In this document: positions 12,358-24,250 of the stretch, piece by piece
How positions within the stretch are numbered: position 1 is the stretch's first letter
How the letters are laid out: each line of letters opens with the position of its first letter
Notes under the pieces: generated by a model
Database searches by the model: none
What the model saw: the letters and a program-made list of their open reading frames with translations, nothing else
What the model was told of the DNA's origin: nothing
Made by a program: the position numbers and the translations under genes
Source of the DNA: Leptoclinus maculatus
Lineage: Eukaryota; Chordata; Actinopteri; Perciformes; Stichaeidae
Assembly (NCBI GenBank): GCA_032191485.1
Contig: JAVDOI010000042.1
Location: 568,001-632,000, forward strand
Reading direction: 5' to 3'
Length of the DNA stretch: 64,000 bases

Positions 12358-13388
12358 CCTTCTTACCCCTAGCGCCCCATATATGGGGCGTTTCCAGTAC
12401 TTTACTTAGACCATCGAACATATACTAATTATGAAACCGAAATATAATGATGTTGCATACCACGTAAAACTTCAGAACCTGAGTTAAAATAAGATTTAAT
12501 CAATTTGTACATACTCCAAACACAACTCACTCAAAGCCTATTATAATTACTACAGTACCACATTCATATTTCGCCAGGATGTGTGCACACCCTGCACATA
12601 TCCGGACCAAGCAATCGAAGCTCGATGCTAACAAAGAAACTGAGATGGCAGAAAGCACGGCAACTACACACAGATGACGGACATATCCGTAACATCTCTC
12701 TCCGTCATACTATCGCTGATATATGAGCAAATAGAATATATAAAAGACAGCAGACGAAAACCACCATTACGCACGCGACTACTTTACGCACAGCACCTGC
12801 ACACCACAGCTTGTTGTTGTATCATCGCGAGTTTTTTCACCGTTCATTTTGTTCATAACGGTTGTATTTGGATGTATTGAACACCATTAGTGATAAACAA
12901 GTGAAATATGTAGTTTGGTACATGAGAAAAGTCAAATGGCACACATGGTGCCAAGATGTGCCAAAATGCACATTTTGGAAATCTCGCCTGAACTCTCTGT
13001 ACTAAAACCTCTCTCATTTTGTTGGGCTTTACTTTATCAAAGTCAAACTTTTGCAGAAAGACTGATCACATATTGTGCTATGATTTGAGAGATGTTTTAG
13101 GCTTGGACCTGCATTCTTTCAAATAAATAATATCAATAAAAGTGCTTTTTTTTTCAGGCGAACCTGAACATTTTAAATTGAGCTGTGTGCCATCTTCATT
13201 TACTATAAACCAGTAACATATACACTGATATTTACACATCTGAGCAAAATCTCACAAGTGTTAGTGTTATTTATACCATCAAAATTATCCAAAAAGACCT
13301 TACAGTTAGAGATCTGTACTCTCTTTAGTATGGGTATGCTATTTTCGAGCAGAGGCCTACAAATTAGGACTAGGGGTTAAAGGGTTAA
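12354..13388. mobile_element. piggyBac-like non-autonomous element in the satellite, with TTAA duplications
   Basis: A satellite monomer is interrupted after ...AAACTGTTAA and resumes at 13,385 with TTAATGTTTAAATAC, the sequence uninterrupted monomers show. The TTAA is present on both sides (12,354-12,357 and 13,385-13,388). The 1,027-bp insert (12,358-13,384) has imperfect inverted termini: CCTTCTTACCCCTAG at the left, and the complement of the right end reads CCCTTTAACCCCTAG. TTAA duplication with CCYT-starting termini is diagnostic of the piggyBac superfamily. Just inside the left end (12,373-12,390) is a perfect 18-bp palindrome, CGCCCCATATATGGGGCG. No transposase-like frame is visible, so the element is non-autonomous or decayed. 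Confidence 0.85.
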
Positions 13389-13723
13389 TGTTTAAATACA
13401 TCTTATTGTCACTGTAAAGACACCTGTCAGCCTTGGAAGAAGGTCTCTCTTGTGTTCATCTTCCCAAGAAATATTTTCGAGCAAAGATATATTTTTGGAG
13501 TATTTCTTGGCAACTAGAGAGTTGTCTCATAATAGACATTATATTTTAATATTATATGTTTAAATACATCTTATTGTCACTGTAAAGACACCTGTAAGCC
13601 TTGGAAGAAGGTCTCTCTTGCGTTCATCTTCCCAAGAAATATTTTCTAACAAAAATATATTTTTGGAGTATTTCTTGGCCACTAGAGAGTTGTCTCATAA
13701 TAGACATCATATTTAAACTGTTA

Positions 13724-15570
13724 ATGTTTAAATACATCTTATTGTCACTGTAAAGACACCTGTCAGCCTTGGAAGAAGGTCTCTCTTGTGTTCATCTTCC
13801 CAAGAAATATTTTCGAGCAAAAATATATTTTTGCAATATTTCTTGGCCCCTAGAGAGTTGTCTCATAATAGACATTATATTTTAATATTATATGTTTAAA
13901 TACATCTTATTGTCACTGTAAAGACACCTGTCAGCCTTGGAAGAAGGTCTCTCTTGCGTTCATCTTCCCAAGAAATATTTTCTAACAAAAATATATTTTT
14001 TGTAGTATTTCTTTGCCACTAGAGAGTTGTTTCATAATAGACATTATATTTTAATAATATATGTTTAAATATATCTTATTGTCACTGTAAAGACACCTGT
14101 AAGCCTTGGAAGAAGGTCTCTCTTGCGTTCATCTTCCCAAGAAATATTTTCTAACAAAAATATATTTTTGGAGTATTTCTTGGCCACTAGAGTTGTCTCA
14201 TAATAGACATTATATTTAAATTGTTTATGTTTAAATACATCTTATTGTCACTGTAAAGACACCTGTCAGCCTTGGAAGAAGGTCTCTCTTGTGTTCATCT
14301 TCCCAAGAAATATTTTCGAGCAAAGATATATTTTTGGAGTATTTCTTGGCAACTAGAGAGTTGTCTCATAATAGACATTATATTTTAATATTATATGTTT
14401 AAATACATCTTATTGTCACTGTAAAGACACCTGTCAGCCTTGGAAAAAGGTCTCTCTTGCGTTCATCTTCCCAAGAAATATTTTCTAACAAAGATATATT
14501 TTTGGAGTATTTCTTGGCCACGAGAGAGTTGTCTCATAATAGACATTATATTTTAATATTATATGTTTAAATACATCTTATTGTCACTGTAAAGACACCT
14601 GTCAGCCTTGGAAAAAGGTCTCTCTTGCGTTCATCTTCCCAAGAAATATTTTCTCACAAAAATATATTTTTGTAGTATTTCTTGGCCACGAGAGAGTTGT
14701 TTCATAATAGACATTATATTTTAATAATATATGTTTAAATATATCTTATTGTCACTGTAAAGACACCTGTAAGCCTTGGAAGAAGGTCTCTCTTGTGTTC
14801 ATCTTCCCAAGAAATATTTTCTAACAAAAATATATTTTTGTAGTATTTCTTGGCCACTAGAGAGTTGTTTCATAATAGACATTATATTTAAATTGATCAT
14901 GTTTAAATACATCTTATTGTCACTGTAAAGACACCTGTCAGCCTTGGAAGAAGGTCTCTCTTGTGTTCATCTTCCCAAGAAATATTTTCGAGCAAAGATA
15001 TATTTTTGGAGTATTTCTTGGCCCCTAGAGAGTTGTCTCATAATAGACATTATATTTTAATATTATATGTTTAAATACATCTTATTGTCACTGTAAAGAC
15101 ACCTGTAAGCCTTGGAAGAAGGTCTCTCTTGCGTTCATCTTCCCAAGAAATATTTTCTAACAAAAATATATTTTTGGAGTATTTCTTGGCCACTAGAGAG
15201 TTGTCTCATAATAGACATCATATTTAAACTGTTAATGTTTAAATACATCTTATTGTCACTGTAAAGACACCTGTCAGCCTTGGAAGAAGGTCTCTCTTGT
15301 GTTCATCTTCCCAAGAAATATTTTCGAGCAAAGATATATTTTTGGAGTATTTCTTGGCAACTAGAGAGTTGTCTCATAATAGACATTATATTTTAATATT
15401 ATATGTTTAAATACATCTTATTGTCACTGTAAAGACACCTGTAAGCCTTGGAAGAAGGTCTCTCTTGCGTTCATCTTCCCAAGAAATATTTTCTAACAAA
15501 AATATATTTTTGGAGTATTTCTTGGCCACTAGAGAGTTGTCTCATAATAGACATCATATTTAAACTGTTA
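13724..15570. repeat. Higher-order repeat unit, 11 monomers, 1,847 bp
   Basis: Monomer order G-H-I-A-B-C-D-E-F-A-F. The length is eleven times 168 minus 1: one extra T in H and a 2-bp deletion in I. The same order and length return at 16,746. Confidence 0.85.
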
Positions 15571-16745
15571 ATGTTTAAATACATCTTATTGTCACTGTAA
15601 AGACACCTGTCAGCCTTGGAAGAAGGTCTCTCTTGTGTTCATCTTCCCAAGAAATATTTTCGAGCAAAAATATATTTTTGCAATATTTCTTGGCCCCTAG
15701 AGAGTTGTCTCATAATAGACATTATATTTTAATATTATATGTTTAAATACATCTTATTGTCACTGTAAAGACACCTGTCAGCCTTGGAAGAAGGTCTCTC
15801 TTGCGTTCATCTTCCCAAGAAATATTTTCTAACAAAAATATATTTTTTGTAGTATTTCTTTGCCACTAGAGAGTTGTTTCATAATAGACATTATATTTTA
15901 ATAATATATGTTTAAATATATCTTATTGTCACTGTAAAGACACCTGTAAGCCTTGGAAGAAGGTCTCTCTTGCGTTCATCTTCCCAAGAAATATTTTCTA
16001 ACAAAAATATATTTTTGGAGTATTTCTTGGCCACTAGAGTTGTCTCATAATAGACATTATATTTAAATTGTTTATGTTTAAATACATCTTATTGTCACTG
16101 TAAAGACACCTGTCAGCCTTGGAAGAAGGTCTCTCTTGTGTTCATCTTCCCAAGAAATATTTTCGAGCAAAGATATATTTTTGGAGTATTTCTTGGCAAC
16201 TAGAGAGTTGTCTCATAATAGACATTATATTTTAATATTATATGTTTAAATACATCTTATTGTCACTGTAAAGACACCTGTCAGCCTTGGAAAAAGGTCT
16301 CTCTTGCGTTCATCTTCCCAAGAAATATTTTCTAACAAAGATATATTTTTGGAGTATTTCTTGGCCACGAGAGAGTTGTCTCATAATAGACATTATATTT
16401 TAATATTATATGTTTAAATACATCTTATTGTCACTGTAAAGACACCTGTCAGCCTTGGAAAAAGGTCTCTCTTGCGTTCATCTTCCCAAGAAATATTTTC
16501 TCACAAAAATATATTTTTGTAGTATTTCTTGGCCACGAGAGAGTTGTTTCATAATAGACATTATATTTTAATAATATATGTTTAAATATATCTTATTGTC
16601 ACTGTAAAGACACCTGTAAGCCTTGGAAGAAGGTCTCTCTTGTGTTCATCTTCCCAAGAAATATTTTCTAACAAAAATATATTTTTGTAGTATTTCTTGG
16701 CCACTAGAGAGTTGTTTCATAATAGACATTATATTTAAATTGATC
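15571..16745. repeat. Shortened higher-order unit, 7 monomers, 1,175 bp
   Basis: Order G-H-I-A-B-C-D, then straight into the next G. It is the 11-monomer unit with E-F-A-F removed, as expected from unequal exchange between related monomers. The G starts are 1,175 bp apart (15,571 and 16,746). Confidence 0.85.
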
Positions 16746-18592
16746 ATGTTTAAATACATCTTATTGTCACTGTAAAGACACCTGTCAGCCTTGGAAGAAG
16801 GTCTCTCTTGTGTTCATCTTCCCAAGAAATATTTTCGAGCAAAAATATATTTTTGCAATATTTCTTGGCCCCTAGAGAGTTGTCTCATAATAGACATTAT
16901 ATTTTAATATTATATGTTTAAATACATCTTATTGTCACTGTAAAGACACCTGTCAGCCTTGGAAGAAGGTCTCTCTTGCGTTCATCTTCCCAAGAAATAT
17001 TTTCTAACAAAAATATATTTTTTGTAGTATTTCTTTGCCACTAGAGAGTTGTTTCATAATAGACATTATATTTTAATAATATATGTTTAAATATATCTTA
17101 TTGTCACTGTAAAGACACCTGTAAGCCTTGGAAGAAGGTCTCTCTTGCGTTCATCTTCCCAAGAAATATTTTCTAACAAAAATATATTTTTGGAGTATTT
17201 CTTGGCCACTAGAGTTGTCTCATAATAGACATTATATTTAAATTGTTTATGTTTAAATACATCTTATTGTCACTGTAAAGACACCTGTCAGCCTTGGAAG
17301 AAGGTCTCTCTTGTGTTCATCTTCCCAAGAAATATTTTCGAGCAAAGATATATTTTTGGAGTATTTCTTGGCAACTAGAGAGTTGTCTCATAATAGACAT
17401 TATATTTTAATATTATATGTTTAAATACATCTTATTGTCACTGTAAAGACACCTGTCAGCCTTGGAAAAAGGTCTCTCTTGCGTTCATCTTCCCAAGAAA
17501 TATTTTCTAACAAAGATATATTTTTGGAGTATTTCTTGGCCACGAGAGAGTTGTCTCATAATAGACATTATATTTTAATATTATATGTTTAAATACATCT
17601 TATTGTCACTGTAAAGACACCTGTCAGCCTTGGAAAAAGGTCTCTCTTGCGTTCATCTTCCCAAGAAATATTTTCTCACAAAAATATATTTTTGTAGTAT
17701 TTCTTGGCCACGAGAGAGTTGTTTCATAATAGACATTATATTTTAATAATATATGTTTAAATATATCTTATTGTCACTGTAAAGACACCTGTAAGCCTTG
17801 GAAGAAGGTCTCTCTTGTGTTCATCTTCCCAAGAAATATTTTCTAACAAAAATATATTTTTGTAGTATTTCTTGGCCACTAGAGAGTTGTTTCATAATAG
17901 ACATTATATTTAAATTGATCATGTTTAAATACATCTTATTGTCACTGTAAAGACACCTGTCAGCCTTGGAAGAAGGTCTCTCTTGTGTTCATCTTCCCAA
18001 GAAATATTTTCGAGCAAAGATATATTTTTGGAGTATTTCTTGGCCCCTAGAGAGTTGTCTCATAATAGACATTATATTTTAATATTATATGTTTAAATAC
18101 ATCTTATTGTCACTGTAAAGACACCTGTAAGCCTTGGAAGAAGGTCTCTCTTGCGTTCATCTTCCCAAGAAATATTTTCTAACAAAAATATATTTTTGGA
18201 GTATTTCTTGGCCACTAGAGAGTTGTCTCATAATAGACATCATATTTAAACTGTTAATGTTTAAATACATCTTATTGTCACTGTAAAGACACCTGTCAGC
18301 CTTGGAAGAAGGTCTCTCTTGTGTTCATCTTCCCAAGAAATATTTTCGAGCAAAGATATATTTTTGGAGTATTTCTTGGCAACTAGAGAGTTGTCTCATA
18401 ATAGACATTATATTTTAATATTATATGTTTAAATACATCTTATTGTCACTGTAAAGACACCTGTAAGCCTTGGAAGAAGGTCTCTCTTGCGTTCATCTTC
18501 CCAAGAAATATTTTCTAACAAAAATATATTTTTGGAGTATTTCTTGGCCACTAGAGAGTTGTCTCATAATAGACATCATATTTAAACTGTTA
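16746..18592. repeat. Higher-order repeat unit, 11 monomers, 1,847 bp
   Basis: Second full copy of the G-H-I-A-B-C-D-E-F-A-F unit. The marker deletions in I lie at 17,213 and, in the following unit, 19,060, again 1,847 bp apart. Confidence 0.85.
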
Positions 18593-19097
18593 ATGTTTAA
18601 ATACATCTTATTGTCACTGTAAAGACACCTGTCAGCCTTGGAAGAAGGTCTCTCTTGTGTTCATCTTCCCAAGAAATATTTTCGAGCAAAAATATATTTT
18701 TGCAATATTTCTTGGCCCCTAGAGAGTTGTCTCATAATAGACATTATATTTTAATATTATATGTTTAAATACATCTTATTGTCACTGTAAAGACACCTGT
18801 CAGCCTTGGAAGAAGGTCTCTCTTGCGTTCATCTTCCCAAGAAATATTTTCTAACAAAAATATATTTTTTGTAGTATTTCTTTGCCACTAGAGAGTTGTT
18901 TCATAATAGACATTATATTTTAATAATATATGTTTAAATATATCTTATTGTCACTGTAAAGACACCTGTAAGCCTTGGAAGAAGGTCTCTCTTGCGTTCA
19001 TCTTCCCAAGAAATATTTTCTAACAAAAATATATTTTTGGAGTATTTCTTGGCCACTAGAGTTGTCTCATAATAGACATTATATTTAAATTGTTTAT

Positions 19098-21241
19098 GTT
19101 TAAATACATCTTATTGTCACTGTAAAGACACCTGTCAGCCTTGGAAGAAGGTCTCTCTTGTGTTCATCTTCCCAAGAAATATTTTCGAGCAAAGATATAT
19201 TTTTGGAGTATTTCTTGGCAACTAGAGAGTTGTCTCATAATAGACATTATATTTTAATATTATATGTTTAAATACATCTTATTGTCACTGTAAAGACACC
19301 TGTCAGCCTTGGAAAAAGGTCTCTCTTGCGTTCATCTTCCCAAGAAATATTTTCTAACAAAAATATATTTTTGTAGTATTTCTTGGCCACTAGAGAGTTG
19401 TTTCATAATAGACATTATATTTTAATATTATATGTTTAAATACATCTTATTGTCACTGTAAAGACACCTGTCAGCCTTGGAAGAAGGTCTCTCTTGCGTT
19501 CATCTTCCCAAGAAATATTTTCGAGCAAAGATATATTTTTGGAGTATTTCTTGGCAACTAGAGAGTTGTCTCATAATAGACATTATATTTTAATATTATA
19601 TGTTTAAATACATCTTATTGTCACTGTAAAGACACCTGTCAGCCTTGGAAAAAGGTCTCTCTTGCGTTCATCTTCCCAAGAAATATTTTCTAACAAAAAT
19701 ATATTTTTGTAGTATTTCTTGGCCACTAGAGAGTTGTTTCATAATAGACATTATATTTTAATATTATATGTTTAAATACATCTTATTGTCACTGTAAAGA
19801 CACCTGTCAGCCTTGGAAAAAGGTCTCTCTTGCGTTCATCTTCCCAAGAAATATTTTCGAGCAAAGATATATTTTTGGAGTATTTCTTGGCAACTAGAGA
19901 GTTGTCTCATAATAGACATTATATTTTAATATTATATGTTTAAATACATCTTATTGTCACTGTAAAGACACCTGTCAGCCTTGGAAGAAGGTCTCTCTTG
20001 CGTTCATCTTCCCAAGAAATATTTTCGAGCAAAGATATATTTTTGGAGTATTTCTTGGCAACTAGAGAGTTGTCTCATAATAGACATTATATTTTAATAT
20101 TATATGTTTAAATACATCTTATTGTCACTGTAAAGACACCTGTCAGCCTTGGAAAAAGGTCTCTCTTGCATTCATCTTCCCAAGAAATATTTTCTAACAA
20201 AAATATATTTTTGTAGTATTTCTTGGCCACTAGAGAGTTGTTTCATAATAGACATTATATTTTAATATTATATGTTTAAATACATCTTATTGTCACTGTA
20301 AAGACACCTGTCAGCCTTGGAAGAAGGTCTCTCTTGCGTTCATCTTCCCAAGAAATATTTTCGAGCAAAGATATATTTTTGGAGTATTTCTTGGCAACTA
20401 GAGAGTTGTCTCATAATAGACATTATATTTTAATATTATATGTTTAAATACATCTTATTGTCACTGTAAAGACACCTGTCAGCCTTGGAAAAAGGTCTCT
20501 CTTGCGTTCATCTTCCCAAGAAATATTTTCTAACAAAAATATATTTTTGTAGTATTTCTTGGCCACTAGAGAGTTGTTTCATAATAGACATTATATTTTA
20601 ATATTATATGTTTAAATACATCTTATTGTCACTGTAAAGACACCTGTCAGCCTTGGAAGAAGGTCTCTCTTGCGTTCATCTTCCCAAGAAATATTTTCGA
20701 GCAAAGATATATTTTTGGAGTATTTCTTGGCAACTAGAGAGTTGTCTCATAATAGACATTATATTTTAATATTATATGTTTAAATACATCTTATTGTCAC
20801 TGTAAAGACACCTGTCAGCCTTGGAAGAAGGTCTCTCTTGCGTTCATCTTCCCAAGAAATATTTTCGAGCAAAGATATATTTTTGGAGTATTTCTTGGCA
20901 ACTAGAGAGTTGTCTCATAATAGACATTATATTTTAATATTATATGTTTAAATACATCTTATTGTCACTGTAAAGACACCTGTCAGCCTTGGAAAAAGGT
21001 CTCTCTTGCGTTCATCTTCCCAAGAAATATTTTCTAACAAAAATATATTTTTGTAGTATTTCTTGGCCACTAGAGAGTTGTTTCATAATAGACATTATAT
21101 TTTAATATTATATGTTTAAATACATCTTATTGTCACTGTAAAGACACCTGTCAGCCTTGGAAAAAGGTCTCTCTTGCGTTCATCTTCCCAAGAAATATTT
21201 TCGAGCAAAAATATATTTTTGGAGTATTTCTTGGCCACTAG
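19098..21241. repeat. Distal satellite block with alternating two-type monomers
   Basis: After G-H-I-A the 11-monomer order is lost. Two types alternate: one with GAAAAAGG, CTAACAAAAATA and TTTCATAAT; one with TGCGTTC, CGAGCAAAGATA and GGCAACTAG. Occasional doubling of the second type gives a local five-monomer periodicity. This looks like a younger, simpler expansion at the array end. One monomer (20,160) carries a private TGCATTC variant. Confidence 0.75.
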
Positions 21242-21242
21242 T

Positions 21243-21386
21243 ATGGAATGTATGGAAGCCCATTCACGCAGCAAAAAAAAAAAAAAGATCACTAAAAAAA
21301 AATAAAATAAAATAATAATCCACCCACAATTTCTTTTTTTTTTTCTTTTACTTTTTTTCCACCAGCAAAAAAAAAAAAAAACTTTT
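21243..21386. repeat. A-rich foldback (MITE-like) sequence at the satellite edge
   Basis: The segment starts TATGGAATGTATGGAAGCCC, runs into CGCAGCAAAAAA, then A/T-rich sequence, and closes with TTTTTTCCACCAGCAAAAAA. A related sequence (TATGGAAGCCCATTTCAGCA start, GCTGGTGGAA end) lies inside the hAT element at 24,017-24,135. Class not resolved. Confidence 0.45.
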
Positions 21387-21602
21387 GGTGCATCCATCTG
21401 TAACCATAACACTGACCAGATTTTTCCAGTTGCTATAGAAAGTCGAAATTATGAGATACTTTAACAGAACAGTCATAGAAGCAGCTATGACATATGAATG
21501 GATTGTGAGTACATTGAAGACTTCTTTAAAACTTGGCTTTACAACACATGAAATACAGATGATGTTTCACATGGATTGTACTGAGCAAACGCACCCTTGA
21601 AG
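21387..21602. other. Spacer between satellite edge and hAT element
   Basis: About 215 bp of ordinary-looking sequence. No gene, repeat or signal recognised. Confidence 0.5.
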
Positions 21603-22013
21603 CTCTGGAGCAGGGGTGTCAAACTCATTTTCACCCCGGGCCACATCAGCATCATGGTCGCCCTCAAAGGGCCAGATGTAACTGTAAGACTGTATAAATG
21701 TAACCACTCCTAACATATTGTTAAACAACTCTCTCTGCATTTAATTATTGTTTATTCAAGTGTAAACATATTGTAAATGCATTTATATAAATGTAAAATG
21801 ATATGCAAATTCCTCTGTTATTATAACATAAATCAAAGATCAAACTTTTAAAGAAAATGTAAAAAACAAAAATCATCAAACACGAGTTAGTTATTTTAGT
21901 TATTAACTCTGTTCAAAGCATGTTTGTCACAGTTGAGAGGGACATAACTATGGTACAACAAATGATTGTGAGCTGCTAAGAACATGTGTGACAGATGTGA
22001 CATCTAACTAAAA

Positions 22014-23813
22014 ACCGTTTGAGGACCTCGTTCCTACTCAACCACCGTACTTGTGCATGGTACGGCACATCTCAATGCTCCGAGCCCAACTCCTTCAGAA
22101 ACAGTTGGAACTGGCTGTGATTCAGGCCACGCGCACGAATGAAGTTCACTGTTTTCGTGACCGTGGCCATTATATTATGTTCCAGAACCTTTCCACACAG
22201 AGCTTCTTGGTGGATAATGCAATGATAAGTTATCAGAGGTGTGTGGCAGTTACTTTTTAGCATTTTCTTTAGCCCCACCAACTCCTCCAGGGTATTCAGT
22301 TTTATGCTGCGTTCACACCAAACGCGTCGCGAATTCATCGCGCCGCAAATTCGCGTCCATCGCGCCGCCGGTCTCGCTGCGGACCATTTGTGGTCATTCG
22401 CGCGAATCGCGCTGGACAGGGGGCGGGGCTTATCGCTCTGAAATCCCTAAACTGTCCGCCATTAACCATGGAAAAAATAACCTCTAGTTCTGCTTAGTAC
22501 GGTGTTGTGGAAGTCCCAGATATCACGGCAAACTAAACGCCGTCATGTCTGGGTTAATAACATTGTCCAGAGGAGCTCCGTGGATTGTATCGAGATGTAT
22601 TCACTGTGTCTAGCAAGCCACACGTCCGCTGTTTACTACGGCTGTATGAGCCCCAAATAAACTGATTTGGCTGTGATTTAACTGCAATAAACCGACAAAA
22701 GGGGACTCCGAAATAACTACCTAATGATGCCGATTTGTCTGAATTCATGTTTTGTTAGTTCTCTCCGCAAGACGACAAGCAAATAACTTTTAAAATACTT
22801 GTTTTCTCAATGGAGCTCGGATGGATCGGTGCTAGGCTATGCTAACATGGTAGCAGCTCCATCAACACTCACAATAACGTCATCTAGACGTAAATACGGC
22901 AGGGTCTTTTTCATTGTTTGTACCATCTGGTTTACACACACACACATTTATACACATAGTTTGGTCCGGTCTCTACTGATATGAGGTATCGTAGAGCTCC
23001 GGGTGAACACAGACGGCGATTTCGCGTCCATCGCGCCGCAAATTCGCCGCAAATTCACTCCAGTCTCATCGCGTCTGTGCATAGACTTTGTATGTAATCT
23101 CGACGCGAATTCGCGTTTGGTGTGAACGCAGCATTACTCACGGACCTCTCCACTGCATCACTAATGTCCCTCCCCGTCGTCGTTCCATGGAGGGCAGCTA
23201 CATCCAAGAGCTCCTCACTGACAGTCAAGTCTGCCTTCAGCCGCTTACAAACATGGACAGTTGCGCTGTGTCCGTGTTGTCTGTGCTTTCATCAACCAAA
23301 CAGCCACGTAGCTGCTCGACTCCTCGGCTAGCTGTGTTGTCAGATTGCCTGCTAGTTCCTTAAGTCGGTCTGCGATGGTGTTCCTTGACAAAGTGACATT
23401 TGTAAAAGCCTGTACCTGGTCGGGGCTCACCTGCTCACAGACCCTGATCATACACTCCTTCACCCTCTGAAAAGGACTTGGAAGCTCGGGCGGTTTCTTC
23501 AGCCACAATAAAGCTTTCACAGCGGCATAATTTGTGTCTGTAGCTTCTGTGAATATGTTCTGCTGTGATTGGAGTCTGCCTTTACATTTTTGGACAAGTT
23601 GATGTTTTTCTTGGAGGCTAAATGTAGCATACTTGGCTCCGTGTTTGGTATCAAAATGCCGACGCAAATTGTATTCTTTCATCACTGACACTGCTTCATA
23701 GCATAGCATAGCATACAGACCGGTTTCTCTCCTTGAAGAACAAACATATATTCGCTTTCCCATCTTTCATTAAATGTCCTTCCCTCTGTATCAATGTTCC
23801 TCTTCTTAGACAT
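22014..23813 (-). pseudogene. hAT transposase pseudogene (GTF2IRD2/Charlie8-like)
   Basis: On the minus strand an ATG at 23,813 opens a frame that begins Met-Ser-Lys-Lys-Arg. A region with NLRRHFDTKHGAKY (ZBED/BED-like zinc-finger part) follows, then a segment with VKECMIRVCEQV and LSRNTIADR. After the Harbinger-like insertion (22,305-23,133) the protein resumes with TYHCIIHQEALCGKV and then YHAQVRWLSRNEVLKRF. These blocks are typical of hAT transposases of the GTF2IRD2/Charlie8 group. Breaks visible: an extra CTATG unit at about 23,697-23,715 shifts frame after the first ~40 codons; the 829-bp insertion; a stop between SEH and DVPYH near 22,070; and loss of everything beyond ~22,014, including the C-terminal catalytic and dimerisation part. 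Confidence 0.85.
22302..23136. mobile_element. PIF/Harbinger-like non-autonomous element with TTA duplication
   Basis: The element is 22,305-23,133 (829 bp). The left end TGCTGCGTTCACACCAAACG is matched at the right end in complement (TTTGGTGTGAACGCAGCA), giving near-perfect inverted repeats of over 20 bp. TTA flanks it on both sides (22,302-22,304 and 23,134-23,136); a TWA duplication fits PIF/Harbinger. Both subterminal regions are unusually CpG-dense, with repeated TCGCG/GCGAATT words. No transposase frame seen. It lies inside the hAT transposase, so it is younger than the hAT insertion. Confidence 0.8.
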
Positions 23814-24005
23814 GTTGGGATTATTTTTCAAACATTTTCAACTCAATAATTCGTTGGAAACCCGATTTAGTTAACGTTAACGCTACTAGCGGCCGCAGTC
23901 CGTCATTTCGCGGGTCAAAAACTCAACATGCATTGTGGGAGATGTAGTTTATGGTCACTGTAGCGTACACGATGAAGCAGCATAGAGTTTAACTTTAAGA
24001 CAATC

Positions 24006-24144
24006 ATATGCCTTTTATATGGAAGCCCATTTCAGCAGCAAAAAAAACAAATGAAAAATTAGACTTGATAATAAATATATATATCATAATTATGACTTAA
24101 TTTTTTTTAATACATTTTTTTTTTTGCTGGTGGAAATATGCCTT
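24006..24144. repeat. A/T-rich foldback insert in the hAT right arm
   Basis: The sequence between TATGGAAGCCCATTTCAGCA and TTGCTGGTGGAA has short complementary ends (CAGCAAAAAA against TTTTTTGCTG). It is flanked by the direct repeat ATATGCCTT (24,006-24,014 and 24,136-24,144), which could be a target duplication. Related to the sequence at 21,243-21,386. Confidence 0.5.
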
Positions 24145-24250
24145 CGCGGGCCACATAAAATGACGTGGCGGGCCGGATTCGGCCCGCGGGCCTTGAGTTT
24201 GACACATGTGCTCTGGAGTATAAAGAATGAAACCAATGTGGCTGAGGTGG

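Larger units (their letters stand above)
13385..21241. repeat. 168-bp satellite array, right arm (~47 monomers)
   Basis: Same monomer, orientation and variant types as the left arm. The phase continues across the inserted element (an F-type monomer split by the insertion, then A, F, G, H, I...), so both arms were one array. The array ends abruptly inside a monomer at ...TTGGCCACTAG, with no degenerate edge, unlike the left side. Confidence 0.97.
21603..24218 (-). mobile_element. hAT (Charlie-type) transposon with 8-bp target duplication
   Basis: The element is 21,611-24,210. The left end reads CAGGGGTGTCAAACTC and the right end, in complement, CACATGTGTCAAACTC. Both are followed by GGCC-rich subterminal sequence ('gggccacat' on the left, 'ggcccgcgggcc' on the right). 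The flanks are a perfect 8-bp duplication, CTCTGGAG (21,603-21,610 and 24,211-24,218), the hallmark of hAT insertion. It carries a broken transposase gene on the minus strand and is itself invaded by a Harbinger-like element and an A-rich foldback sequence. It cannot be autonomous: the transposase C-terminus is missing. Confidence 0.93.

Noticed and set aside
12674..12880. 68-codon frame in the piggyBac-like element
   Set aside because: No resemblance to piggyBac transposase or any family, and no catalytic motif.
22799..22984. Short frames inside the Harbinger-like element
   Set aside because: Too short, on both strands, and without transposase or Myb-like motifs.
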